Assembly (NCBI GenBank): GCA_031547595.1
Contig: JAVBRU010000116.1
Coordinates: forward strand, 1-35,228
From: JAVBRU01 sp031547595
Lineage (GTDB): Bacteria > Bacillota > Clostridia > Christensenellales > Aristaeellaceae
Direction of reading: 5' to 3'
DNA length: 35,228 nucleotides
Below are positions 15,333 through 23,155 of the stretch, in pieces. The translations under genes and the position numbers were made by a program. Numbering within the stretch: position 1 is the stretch's first letter; every line of letters starts with the position of its first letter. The notes below the pieces were generated by a model. The model was given only the letters and a program-made list of their open reading frames with translations, did no database searches and was not told where the DNA came from.

Positions 15333-15361
15333 GCATGCATCCGGAAGTTTGCACATACACA
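15333..15361 (+). promoter_or_regulatory. Candidate sigma-E promoter of gerM
   Basis: GCATGCA (15333-15339), 14-nt spacer, CATACACA (15354-15361) resembles the sigma-E consensus (GCATATT-N14-CATACANT). gerM is a sporulation gene under sigma-E in B. subtilis, which makes the match plausible. Confidence 0.4.
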
Positions 15362-15396
15362 TAGTCGCAAGGAAAATGCAAGGAGTTGACGTTTAA

Positions 15397-16434
15397 GTGA
15401 AACGGAAGTTTACCATCAAACGCACGGATGTGGAGCGCATGTTGATTCTGTGTGCCTCGGCACTGGTTGTGGCGCTGGCGCTGCGGCAGGATTTAACCGC
15501 CCGCACCCAGTATGAGGAGCCGTCGCTGCCGCAGCTTCCTGTGGCGTCCGACGCAACAACGTATGCCGAGGCTCAGCCGACCATCGTGTATTATCAGGAT
15601 GGCGAAGGCTACCTCGTGCCCGTGACAACCACAGTGGATAAGACGGACGGCATTGCCAAAGCGACCTTGGCCAAAATGGTGGCCAGCAGCCAGAACGATC
15701 TTGCGGCGGCGAGGCTAGGCCTCAAGACCACCATCCCGGAGGGCACAACGATCGACCTTGACATCTCCGGGGGCAAGGCGAGGGTGGATCTTGGTGCCAG
15801 CGCGCTCACCTGCAGCACGGCTGAGCAGGAGGCACTGATGGTGCTCTCCGTTGCGCAAACGCTGTGCGAGTTTGATACCGTGCAGGAGGTTTCATTCCTC
15901 TTTGACGGGCAAATCCGCAGCAAGCTGACTCACGGCACCGATGTGAGCGGCGCGTTCACGGGCGAGTTTGTCAACCTCGAGAGCGTAACCACCATGGCGA
16001 CCTCGGGCGCCAACACCGTACAGCTGTATTTCCCCTCCGCGTCCGGCCGCATGCTGGTGCCTGTGACCCGCACCGTCTATAGCGATGCCGATGTCACCAC
16101 CGCTATGCTGGAATTGGCCAAGGGGCCGCGCCCGGATAGCGGCCTGGAATCGCCGCTGCCTAAGGATTGCGGGCTGCTGGGTGTCACGATGAAGAATGGC
16201 GTTGTGACGGTCAACTTCTCCAAAGAATTCATGACCGCCATGGCCGACGACGCGACCTCGCTGCAAACGCTGCGCGCCGTGATGTTCACTGCAGCCCAGT
16301 TCCCCGGCGTCAAGCAGGTGAAAATCGCTGTGGAGGGCGTGGAGTATAACCCGCCCGAGCAGGCGGAATCCACCTTTATCAACCAGGACAGCGATATTTT
16401 GACCTATTATCCCGGCGTAATTGAAATCGATTAG
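15397..16434 (+). CDS. gerM: GerM-like protein with two GerMN domains
   Basis: 345 aa from GTG 15397, with AAGGAG about 11 nt upstream. A basic N-terminus and hydrophobic helix (about 14-29) are followed by two GerMN repeats (about 60-185 and 205-330), each with the EALMVLSVAQTL or SLQTLRAVMFTAAQF helix and a QVKIAVEG-like strand. GerMN domains resemble ring-building domains and act in the intermembrane space during engulfment and germination. No lipobox cysteine is evident, unlike the B. subtilis lipoprotein, so it is probably anchored by the helix. The stop TAG lies in the end of repeat element copy B. In B. subtilis gerM precedes rph, as here. Confidence 0.88.
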   Translation: MKRKFTIKRTDVERMLILCASALVVALALRQDLTARTQYEEPSLPQLPVASDATTYAEAQPTIVYYQDGEGYLVPVTTTVDKTDGIAKATLAKMVASSQNDLAAARLGLKTTIPEGTTIDLDISGGKARVDLGASALTCSTAEQEALMVLSVAQTLCEFDTVQEVSFLFDGQIRSKLTHGTDVSGAFTGEFVNLESVTTMATSGANTVQLYFPSASGRMLVPVTRTVYSDADVTTAMLELAKGPRPDSGLESPLPKDCGLLGVTMKNGVVTVNFSKEFMTAMADDATSLQTLRAVMFTAAQFPGVKQVKIAVEGVEYNPPEQAESTFINQDSDILTYYPGVIEID

Positions 16435-16595
16435 GGCGTGTTTCAAAAGCCATGCCATGCATCTTCGGTGTCTAAAGCGCCATTTCTGCGTTGTCAAACC
16501 TTGAAATAGCGGTGCTATTCCGGCGGTTTTCCGCCTTGAACTGACGCTTTATCCCCGCGAAGCTGCACGGCCCGGACTTTTGCAACACACCCTAA
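16431..16595. repeat. Inverted-repeat element, copy B (~165 bp)
   Basis: Ends are TTAGGGCGTGTTTCAAAAG (from 16431) and its complement with two mismatches (to 16595). The interior core at 16500-16521 (CTTGAAATAGCGGTGCTATTCC broken by a GGT loop) matches copy C (34997-35018) nearly base for base and copy A in reverse. No ORF. It is inserted between gerM and the RNase PH gene and supplies the gerM stop codon. Confidence 0.85.
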
Positions 16596-16618
16596 CAGGA
16601 GATTGCTCTTCCTTGGCG

Positions 16619-16650
16619 AATAAGGATGTGTTATGCACATCCTTATTTTG
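16619..16650 (+). terminator. 12-bp perfect hairpin just before the RNase PH ribosome site
   Basis: AATAAGGATGTG (16619-16630) and CACATCCTTATT (16636-16647) with a TTATG loop, followed by TTG. It ends a few bases before the GGAGG of the next gene. It may be a gerM terminator, a read-through attenuator, or a 5'-end stabiliser of the rph message. Confidence 0.55.
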
Positions 16651-16667
16651 TTGGAGGGATTATCAGA

Positions 16668-17984
16668 ATGATCAGATTAAACGGCCGCGCCGCCGATGCG
16701 CTGCGGGAACATACTTTTATCACCAATTTTGTCAAAACTGCCGATGGCAGCTGCCTGATCAGTACCGGGGGCACCCGCGTGATATGCACTGCCTCTGTGG
16801 AGGAGGGCGTGCCGCCCTTTTTGCGCGGGCAGGGTATGGGCTGGCTGACGGCGGAGTATGCTATGCTGCCAGCGTCTACCGGGCGCAGGAAGGCGCGTGA
16901 CGGTGTCAAAAAGGATGGCCGCAGTGTGGAGATCAGCCGCCTGATTGGCCGCACACTGCGCCAGGCGGTGGATAGGAAATGGCTGGGCGAGCGCACCATC
17001 ACCATCGATTGTGACGTGCTGGAGGCAGACGGCGGCACCCGTACCGCTGCTATCACCGGCGGCTTTGTGGCGCTGGTGTGCGCCATTGATAAGCTGATCA
17101 AACAAGGAAAATTGAAGGAATCGCCCATCGTGCACCAGATTGCCGCCGTCAGCGCAGGCATTGTGGAAGGCGCACCATCCCTTGATTTGTGCTATATCGA
17201 GGACAGCACCGCCCAGACAGACATGAACTTTGTGATGGATGAAAGCGGCGCGTTTATTGAGCTGCAGGGCACCGGCGAGGGCCGGGCTTTCACCCGCAGT
17301 GAACTAAACATCCTGGTGGCACTGGGCGAAAAAGGCATCCGGGAGCTGCATGCTGCGCAAAGGGACGCACTCGGTGAGCGCGCAGTCCTCATCTGTCCGC
17401 GCCGCAAATTGGTGATTGCCAGCAACAATGCGCATAAAGTGGCGGAAATCAAGGCCATGGCGGGCGACAAGCTGGATGTGCTCTCCATGCGTGAGGCTGG
17501 GCTTGATATGGATATTGACGAAAACGGCGACACCTTTGCCGCCAATGCGATCATCAAGGCAGAGGCCGTATGCCGCGCCACGGGCTATGCCGCGCTGGCG
17601 GACGACAGCGGCCTGATGGTGGATGCGCTTTGCGGCGCGCCCGGCGTGCATTCCGCGCGCTATGCGGGCGTGCATGGCGATGATGCCGCCAACAATGCGC
17701 TGCTGATAGAGAACATCAAAGACGTGTCCGCGCCGCGCACCGGGCGGTTTGTGAGTGCCATTGCGCTGGCGCAACCCTTTGGCAAGACGGTGACGGTCGA
17801 AGGCGCTTGCGAGGGTGTGATCACCTTTGCCCCCCGTGGGCAGGGCGGCTTTGGCTATGACCCATACTTTGAATACGAGAACGGCCAGACCTTTGCCGAA
17901 ATGAGCGCTGAACTGAAAAACCAGATCAGCCACCGCGCACACGCCATGACTGCCATTTTGCCGTATCTGGAGGGATTGGTATGA
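16668..17984 (+). CDS. rph-rdgB: Fusion of RNase PH and RdgB/HAM1 (XTP/dITP pyrophosphatase)
   Basis: 438 aa. Residues 1-240 are RNase PH, the phosphorolytic 3'-5' exonuclease that trims tRNA 3' ends (RQAVDRKWLGERTI, DCDVLEADGGTRTAAITGG). Residues 246-438 are the house-cleaning inosine/xanthosine triphosphate pyrophosphatase (LVIASNNAHKVAEI, ALADDSGLMVDAL, GFGYDPYF, ISHRAHA). The two are separate adjacent genes in B. subtilis (rph, ysnA). The frame is continuous across the junction LICPRRKLVIASNN with no internal start needed. Start ATG 16668 has GGAGG 10 nt upstream. It overlaps the next gene by 4 bp. Confidence 0.94.
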   Translation: MIRLNGRAADALREHTFITNFVKTADGSCLISTGGTRVICTASVEEGVPPFLRGQGMGWLTAEYAMLPASTGRRKARDGVKKDGRSVEISRLIGRTLRQAVDRKWLGERTITIDCDVLEADGGTRTAAITGGFVALVCAIDKLIKQGKLKESPIVHQIAAVSAGIVEGAPSLDLCYIEDSTAQTDMNFVMDESGAFIELQGTGEGRAFTRSELNILVALGEKGIRELHAAQRDALGERAVLICPRRKLVIASNNAHKVAEIKAMAGDKLDVLSMREAGLDMDIDENGDTFAANAIIKAEAVCRATGYAALADDSGLMVDALCGAPGVHSARYAGVHGDDAANNALLIENIKDVSAPRTGRFVSAIALAQPFGKTVTVEGACEGVITFAPRGQGGFGYDPYFEYENGQTFAEMSAELKNQISHRAHAMTAILPYLEGLV

Positions 17985-18454
17985 GCTTTCTGGTGGGCGT
18001 GATCAGTGATTCCCATGGCTCGGTGGGCACCCTTGGCAACATCCTGATGGCGATGGAAGCGCAGGGCAAGCTGGATGCCATCATTCATCTGGGGGATGGG
18101 TATCACGATCTTTCAAAATACAACGAGCACTTGCCGCCGGTTTATCAGGTGCCGGGCAATTGCGATATGGTTCACGGCGCACTCACGCAGGTAATCTCCC
18201 TGCATAATATACAGCTCATGCTCACTCATGGGCACGAATTCCGCGTGAAGCTGAGCACCGCCATGCTGCTGAGCGCCGCGAAGGAGCGGGGCGTGAAGGC
18301 TGCACTGTTTGGGCATACCCATCAGCCCTATTGCAAAGAAAAACATGGCATATTGCTGCTCAACCCCGGCGCGGCCATGATGGGGCATTATGCTATACTG
18401 CGCATCGAGGATAACGGCGCACTGAGTGTGGATGCGCACAAAGCCGGAACGTAA
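17981..18454 (+). CDS. YfcE/MJ0936 family metallophosphodiesterase
   Basis: 157 aa calcineurin-like phosphoesterase. Metal ligands are visible in order: DSHG (10-13), HLGDG, PGNCD, THGH and GHTHQP. Homologues hydrolyse phosphodiesters in vitro; the cell substrate is unknown. It overlaps the fused gene (ATGA), reproducing the B. subtilis gerM-rph-ysnA-ysnB order. A terminator follows at 18470. Confidence 0.93.
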   Translation: MSFLVGVISDSHGSVGTLGNILMAMEAQGKLDAIIHLGDGYHDLSKYNEHLPPVYQVPGNCDMVHGALTQVISLHNIQLMLTHGHEFRVKLSTAMLLSAAKERGVKAALFGHTHQPYCKEKHGILLLNPGAAMMGHYAILRIEDNGALSVDAHKAGT

Positions 18455-18469
18455 TCATGATTCTCTTGG

Positions 18470-18498
18470 GCGCCCTGTCATTGGCAGGGCGCTTTTCT
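18470..18498 (+). terminator. Rho-independent terminator of the rph operon
   Basis: GCGCCCTG (18470-18477) and CAGGGCGC (18485-18492) form an 8-bp stem with a 7-nt loop, followed by TTTTCT. Confidence 0.88.
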
Positions 18499-18521
18499 GT
18501 GCTCCAAAATACAATCAAAAA

Positions 18522-18594
18522 ACAATCAATTGTATAAAAAACCTCTTGACAGAATAATTATTCAGCATTATACTGCGTTTGTGAATAATAATTC
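18522..18594 (+). promoter_or_regulatory. Dipeptidase promoter with palindromic operator candidates
   Basis: -35 TTGACA (18546-18551), 17-nt spacer, -10 TATACT (18569-18574). A perfect palindrome GAATAATTATTC (18552-18563) fills the spacer next to the -35; ACAATCAATTGT (18522-18533) lies upstream and TGAAT-AATA-ATTCA (18581-18595) downstream of the -10. The AT-rich GAATAAT repeats suggest a repressor, with some resemblance to Fur/PerR-type boxes, but the regulator is not identifiable. Confidence 0.7.
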
Positions 18595-18611
18595 ATGGGA
18601 GGAAAGAAACA

Positions 18612-20066
18612 ATGAAGAAATGGATCGCTCTGGTACTGACGGTTGTGATGATGATGAGCCTGGCGGCTTCCGCTATGGCATGCACGGGGTTCGTGGCGGG
18701 CAAGAACGCTACGGCGGATGGCAGCTTCATCATGGGCCGAACCGAGGATATCGGTAGCGCCTACAATAAGACCTTTCTGGTCAACCCCGCGGTGGACGCC
18801 GAAGGCACTTTTGAGTTCTCTGATCCCTATAACGGCTTCACCATTGAGCTTCCCGCCGCCATGTGCCAGTGGACGATGGTCAACGACGTGCCCGAGCACG
18901 ATGACGGCCTGTATGCGGAGGCCTGCATGAACGAATACGGCGTCAGCCTCACCGCCACCGTATCCACCGCTGTGAACGCCTCTGTGAAGGAGTTCGACCC
19001 GCTGGTAGAAGACGGCCTGCGCGAAGCGTACATCCCCAACATGGTGATGCCCTATGCCAAGACCGCCAAGGAAGCGGTTCTGATGCTGGGCGCAGTGGTG
19101 GAAGAGAAGGGCAGCGCGGAAGGCAACCTGATTATCATTGCCGATTATGAAGAAATCTGGGTGCTGGAGTTTGTATCCGGCCACCAGTGGTGCGCCAGCA
19201 AAGTGCCCGACGACTGCTATGCCGTGATCCCCAACTGCATGATGACGGGCTATGTGGACGTGAATGACACCGAAAACTATCTCTGCTCTGCCGACCTGTT
19301 CAAAATGCCCGAAGAAAAGGGCTTCCTTAAGACCTACAACGATCTGCCTCATGTGGCGCTGACCTACGGCTCCGACCTTGCGGATGGCAACCGTGTGCGT
19401 GCCTGGGGCGGCCAGCATTTCTTCTCCGCTTCTCAGGAAATTGCGTATGACAGTGAAGTGTTCGACCTGTTCCTCAAACCCGACGCGCCCATCACCCTGC
19501 AGCAGGCCATGAAAGTGCTGTCCTACCGCTATGAAGGCACCGAGTATGATGTGAATGAGAACCCCTCCATCCGCGCCATCGGCACCGAAGGCACCGCCGA
19601 AGGCCACTTGTACTGGTACCGCGACGGCAAGCCGCTGGTGCAGTGGCTGTCCCTTGGCAATCCCGAGCATAACCTGTTCTTCCCTGCGTACCTGGGCATT
19701 TCCGACACCCCGGATGCGTTCAAGGTGGAAGGCGCTAACTACAATGCTGATTCTGCGTACTGGACGATGCGCACCATGTGCGCCTTGGCCGAAATCGACC
19801 GCGTCAACTACGGCGCCGGCGTGAAGTCGTACTGGGAAGCGTATCAGAATGAGCTGATCGAGCTGATCGGACTGACCGACGAAGCGTATGCCAAACTGTC
19901 TGGCGACGAAGCCGCCGCGTTTGCCACCGAGATGTTTGCTGAAATCTCTGCGGATGTCCTGGACAAAGCCAATCTGATCACCGACGAGCTGTTGCAGTTC
20001 ATCTGCAAGCGCGGCTCCATGAGCAAGGCCCCCCGCGCGCCCTATGCGGTGTCCTTCGCAAAGTAA
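18612..20066 (+). CDS. Exported C69 family dipeptidase
   Basis: 484 aa. The first 23 residues form a signal peptide (LAASAMA), and the mature protein would begin with Cys24 (CTGFVAGKNATADGS), the N-terminal nucleophile of C69 Ntn-hydrolases such as PepD. TADGSFIMGRTEDIG, the middle CMNEYGVSLTATVS and HLYWYRDG fit the family. It probably cleaves dipeptides outside the membrane for amino-acid uptake. RBS GGGAGGAAAG. The gene stands alone between two terminators and has its own operator-rich promoter. Codon use is notably clean and GC-rich, as for a well-expressed gene. Confidence 0.93.
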   Translation: MKKWIALVLTVVMMMSLAASAMACTGFVAGKNATADGSFIMGRTEDIGSAYNKTFLVNPAVDAEGTFEFSDPYNGFTIELPAAMCQWTMVNDVPEHDDGLYAEACMNEYGVSLTATVSTAVNASVKEFDPLVEDGLREAYIPNMVMPYAKTAKEAVLMLGAVVEEKGSAEGNLIIIADYEEIWVLEFVSGHQWCASKVPDDCYAVIPNCMMTGYVDVNDTENYLCSADLFKMPEEKGFLKTYNDLPHVALTYGSDLADGNRVRAWGGQHFFSASQEIAYDSEVFDLFLKPDAPITLQQAMKVLSYRYEGTEYDVNENPSIRAIGTEGTAEGHLYWYRDGKPLVQWLSLGNPEHNLFFPAYLGISDTPDAFKVEGANYNADSAYWTMRTMCALAEIDRVNYGAGVKSYWEAYQNELIELIGLTDEAYAKLSGDEAAAFATEMFAEISADVLDKANLITDELLQFICKRGSMSKAPRAPYAVSFAK

Positions 20067-20091
20067 ACCACAAAACCAATATCGTGTTTAC

Positions 20092-20131
20092 ACAGGAACG
20101 GCATGACCTCGGTCATGCCGTTCCTGTTTTG
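20092..20131 (+). terminator. Strong terminator after the dipeptidase
   Basis: A perfect 16-bp stem (20092-20107 with 20112-20127) capped by CTCG, followed by TTTTG. Confidence 0.9.
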
Positions 20132-20204
20132 TTCAATACAAGGGTATTTCAGCCAGGGTTGTATCCTGCTTTTTTTGCAAGGTCCGTATATCTTTGAGCA
20201 CCCG

Positions 20205-20516
20205 TTACGCTTTCTTTTTGACGGCAAACCAGAGCTCGACATAACCCATGTCACAATCTCCGCCATACACCTCGAAGCTCATATCATTCGCTTGCTCGTA
20301 TGGGGCAATGGGCAGCCATTCCGAATAAAAGCGTTTGTTCAGATTATCAATCACAGGCCCGACTCGGTCCCACGTAAACTTTTCGGATGGAAATATGACC
20401 CATGTGAGCGCTGGAATATCTGCAACTGTATATCCCTCTGTATTGCTGTTTGCACTTCTGAAGGCACATTGCATATACGCAAATGTACCGCGTGCGGTTT
20501 GCTTATAATCGCATAC
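20205..20516 (-). pseudogene. C-terminal remnant of a GyrI-like/AraC effector-binding domain protein
   Basis: The frame reads ...GTFAYMQCAF, then YTVADIPALTWVIFPSEKF, FYSEWLPIAPYE, FEVYGGD and YVELWFAVKKK, the end of a GyrI-like small-molecule binding domain. Similarity continues upstream of the only ATG (20474) for about 14 codons without a start codon and then meets a stop at 20541-20543, and no N-terminal half is present. It is therefore a decayed gene, not an intact 89-residue protein. It shares its upstream region with the divergent XRE gene, which may have arrived with the disruption. Confidence 0.65.
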
Positions 20517-20526
20517 TCCGTGTACC

Positions 20527-20555
20527 TTGTATGGATTGTATTATTAGTGTACAAT
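20527..20555 (+). promoter_or_regulatory. Promoter of the small XRE gene
   Basis: -35 TTGTAT (20527-20532), 17-nt spacer, -10 TACAAT (20550-20555). TTGTA and TACAA also form an inverted pair here, which a dimeric regulator might bind. Confidence 0.6.
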
Positions 20556-20595
20556 TTGATCACTGTCAAGTGTGAAAATGCGCTGGGAGGGTCTT

Positions 20596-20832
20596 ATGTT
20601 TGGAGATAATTCAAATAGAACAAGAAAAGCACAAGGAGTAACGGCTCAGCAAATGGCAGACTTTTTAGATATCAATCTACGGTCTTATCGTGCCTACGAG
20701 AGCAACGATAGGCAACCATCTTTTGATATGCTTGTAAGAATAGCGGACAAGCTGAATGTAACGACAGATTACCTGCTTTGCCGGGTGCCGTGCGAGGATT
20801 TTGTTGAAGAACACGCTGATAGCGAAAATTGA
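20596..20832 (+). CDS. Small XRE (Cro/CI type) DNA-binding protein
   Basis: 78 aa, essentially a single helix-turn-helix domain: GVTAQQMADFLDINLRSYRA, then SFDMLVRIADKLNVTTDYLL. Start ATG 20596 follows GGGAGGG by 4 nt; an ATG at 20572 is in frame but has no site. The base composition is more AT-rich than most neighbours, which together with the adjacent pseudogene hints at acquisition. Function is transcriptional control of unknown targets, probably including itself. Confidence 0.88.
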   Translation: MFGDNSNRTRKAQGVTAQQMADFLDINLRSYRAYESNDRQPSFDMLVRIADKLNVTTDYLLCRVPCEDFVEEHADSEN

Positions 20833-20889
20833 TAGATGCAAAAAGGACTGATGCAGAGAAATATCTGCAGCAGCCCCATTGCTATGAAA

Positions 20890-21549
20890 TTACCAGAAGC
20901 GCTGCTTATCGCAGCAGGGCTGGGGATACAGCGGCCGGTCGTCAAAGCGGCAGGATGGGCCGGGCATTGGGCCGCCCATGGCGCTGGCACACACGGCAAA
21001 GGCTTCCACCTTCACCTCCAGCTGGGCTTCAAAGCAGGCACAGGAGCATTTTTGCGCTTTGCCGCACAGGCGTACTGCAGCCTGCACAAACAGCTGCGGG
21101 CAGCAGTTCTCGTGAGGGTTCATGCGCACGCGCACATTTTCGAAAATGGTCGCACTGGTGGCAAACATGCGCCCGCATGCATCACGCACCTGGCAGACAA
21201 TCGGGATGCACACCCGGATCAGCCGCGTAAAGCGCTCTGCGCAGGGCATATCTTCCCAAGTGGGCAGCGCGCCGGAGCACATTACCTCTACCAGCGTCAA
21301 CGGTTCTTTGGCATCGCAGGGAACGGAAATGCACACTTCAAAGCAGCCACGCCGCTGTGATTGGCCCATGCCGACGATGCGCTGCATCAGAAACCGCCCT
21401 TGGGGACGGGGCGGGGGACAAGGTGGTTCAGGCTTGGGGCAGGGTTTGGGGCAATTGTGGCGTTCGCAGCCACAGTCGCAGCGGTCGTCATAGCGAGAAT
21501 CGTCATAGCGGTTATCGCAGCCGCAGGGGAATTGGGGATTTTTGTCCAT
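20890..21549 (-). CDS. Cysteine-rich protein with proline-rich N-terminus, unknown function
   Basis: 219 aa with about 26 cysteines (12 percent). Residues 1-50 are Asp/Arg/Cys/Pro rich (RYDDSRYDDRCDCGC, then PKPCPKPEPPCPPPRPQ). Residues 54-200 look like a folded domain of alternating strands (GCFEVCISVPCDAKEPLTLV, RLIRVCIPIVCQVRDACG, QLEVKVEAFAVCAS), possibly duplicated. No signal peptide or membrane helix. In a spore former, a Cys-rich cytosolic protein of this kind could be a coat or exosporium protein, but I do not recognise it. RBS GGGAGGG 6 nt before the ATG. 34 bp behind the MBL/lamin-tail gene, perhaps cotranscribed. Confidence 0.75.
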   Translation of the reverse strand: MDKNPQFPCGCDNRYDDSRYDDRCDCGCERHNCPKPCPKPEPPCPPPRPQGRFLMQRIVGMGQSQRRGCFEVCISVPCDAKEPLTLVEVMCSGALPTWEDMPCAERFTRLIRVCIPIVCQVRDACGRMFATSATIFENVRVRMNPHENCCPQLFVQAAVRLCGKAQKCSCACFEAQLEVKVEAFAVCASAMGGPMPGPSCRFDDRPLYPQPCCDKQRFW

Positions 21550-21583
21550 AGCTTACCCTCCCTTCTAAGGGGTACGCTACAGC

Positions 21584-22783
21584 TTATTCCTTCAATCCGT
21601 TATCGGTGCATGCAAGGCTTCGGCCATACACATCATACAGGATGGCGATGTCCAGCTTTTCCTCATGCCAGACGCGTTTTTTATCAATCTTATAGTCAAA
21701 GTCCGTGGTGGTTGCGCGCGTGCCAATCACATAGGACGCGCCGGGCTCCAGGGTGATATCGGGCAGGGCAAAGATGTCGTTGCCCTGAGAAGAATACAGC
21801 GTGCAGCCGGTTAGGTTCAGCGTTTCCTTTGTGGTATTCGTCATCGTCAGGGCATCCTGGCTGATGTTGATTTGCAGCGTGATACCGCTGATGCGGGCGG
21901 GCGCGCTTGCCCAGCTGATGTCGTTCACCGCGACTTCGCCGTTTGTGAGGGTGAACAGCAGTGCGTCCTTGGCGTCCTGTGTCACATACGTTTGGCAGCC
22001 CACGGTGCTCAGGCGCGAGAGCGTCTCCGGCGCGGGGGTATCCTTTTCCTCAGCAGTGGCTGTGCAAATCACCGCAGCCTTTGGCGAAACCAGGCGCAAA
22101 AACGCCAGCGAGCAGGTGGCACTGTCGCCATGATGCGGCACTTTCAGGATGTCTGCCTTGCCGATCTTGTTGGCTTTCAGCAAGGTGTATTCTTCTTCGC
22201 TTTTCATGTCGGCGGCAAACAGAATGCTGCCGTGCGGCGAAGTGAACTGCATCACCAGCGAGTTGTTGTTTTCGTTGCTGGTGTTGCGGGTGAGGGGCCC
22301 CAGCACCGTGAATTTGCTGCTTTCGGACACTGTAATTTCGTCCCCGGCCTGCAGCCAGATCACCTCCTGCCCGCGCAGCGCCGCGGCCTTCGGCGCGGGG
22401 TGCTTTTCGGGCTTCACATCGTAATAAATGGCGGCGGCGTACCATGCGTCAACTGTGATGTCGCTTTCCGCCAACAGCAGCATGCCCCCCTGGTGATCCT
22501 GGTGGCAGTGGGTCAAAATCACGCCGTCAAGGTGCGTCACGCCGCATTCCTTGAGGGCGGTTTGAAGCGCGGGATAGGTTTGCTCATAGCCCGCGTCAAT
22601 CAAATAGACTTTGCCTTCCACAAACAAAAGCATACAGTCTGCCTTGCCGATATTGAGCACCATCAGACGCACATTGCCTGTGGTTGTTGTATTTTCAGCC
22701 ATCACGGGCGTGCTGGGAAGGCACACGGCCACAAGCCCAACGACGCACAGTACAACCGCTAATAAACGAAATAGTCGCTTCAT
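21584..22783 (-). CDS. Secreted ComEC-like MBL hydrolase with C-terminal lamin-tail domain
   Basis: 399 aa from ATG 22783, which follows GGAGGTGAT. A signal peptide (about 1-29, cut near VMA) precedes an MBL domain of the ComEC/Rec2 C-terminal type: VLNIGKADCMLL, LIDAG, THCHQDHQGG (His92, His94, Asp96, His97), FAADM and VPHHGD. The C-terminal ~100 residues (GITLQINISQDALTMTN..., LEPGASYVIGT) look like a lamin-tail domain, often found on secreted nucleases and hydrolases. All metal ligands are present, unlike the protein at 5135. It probably acts outside the cell on phosphodiester or nucleotide-like substrates (inference). Confidence 0.88.
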   Translation of the reverse strand: MKRLFRLLAVVLCVVGLVAVCLPSTPVMAENTTTTGNVRLMVLNIGKADCMLLFVEGKVYLIDAGYEQTYPALQTALKECGVTHLDGVILTHCHQDHQGGMLLLAESDITVDAWYAAAIYYDVKPEKHPAPKAAALRGQEVIWLQAGDEITVSESSKFTVLGPLTRNTSNENNNSLVMQFTSPHGSILFAADMKSEEEYTLLKANKIGKADILKVPHHGDSATCSLAFLRLVSPKAAVICTATAEEKDTPAPETLSRLSTVGCQTYVTQDAKDALLFTLTNGEVAVNDISWASAPARISGITLQINISQDALTMTNTTKETLNLTGCTLYSSQGNDIFALPDITLEPGASYVIGTRATTTDFDYKIDKKRVWHEEKLDIAILYDVYGRSLACTDNGLKE

Positions 22784-23155
22784 CAAAGATCACCTCCATG
22801 CCCTATCTTAACATGACAAGCGGGCAAAGAAAATATGCGGAAAGGAAAGTTTACAAAACAGACATGCAAAAAGCGGCGAGTAGAAATATGGACGCAAATC
22901 AGCTTAACCTTTAAACAGACAATATAAGAGAACAAAGAAGGATATTGTTACTAATTGACGAATAACAAATATGTTACACGAACCAGGAAGATAAATTCGA
23001 CGAAAGAAACGATCGTGTAATATTGTGTACTGTTCGACAGTTAACACATAAATAACACAAACCTCTTGTATTACATAAGAGGAAGTGTTACAATGTAATT
23101 CAATAACCGGACAGTGGATGCGTATTTGTAATGAAACTGAAAGGGTGTGTTTTTT
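22784..23155. other. 372-bp AT-rich intergenic region, divergent
   Basis: No convincing gene on either strand. It contains the start signals of the leftward MBL gene, the palindrome ACTGT-TCG-ACAGT (23029-23041), AT-rich DNA with several AACAC/GTGTTA-like words, and the promoter of the FIST gene at 23066-23094. The low GC contrasts with the flanking genes. Confidence 0.6.
23062..23094 (+). promoter_or_regulatory. Promoter of the FIST-kinase operon, with hairpin over the -35
   Basis: -35 TTGTAT (23066-23071), 17-nt spacer, -10 TACAAT (23089-23094). CCTCTT (23062-23067) and AAGAGG (23077-23082) form an inverted repeat across the -35 and spacer, a plausible operator. Confidence 0.6.

Noticed and set aside
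20527..23094. Same TTGTAT-N17-TACAAT promoter words before the XRE gene and the FIST gene as a shared regulon mark
   Set aside because: Two near-consensus sigma-A promoters can agree by chance, and the flanking palindromes differ.
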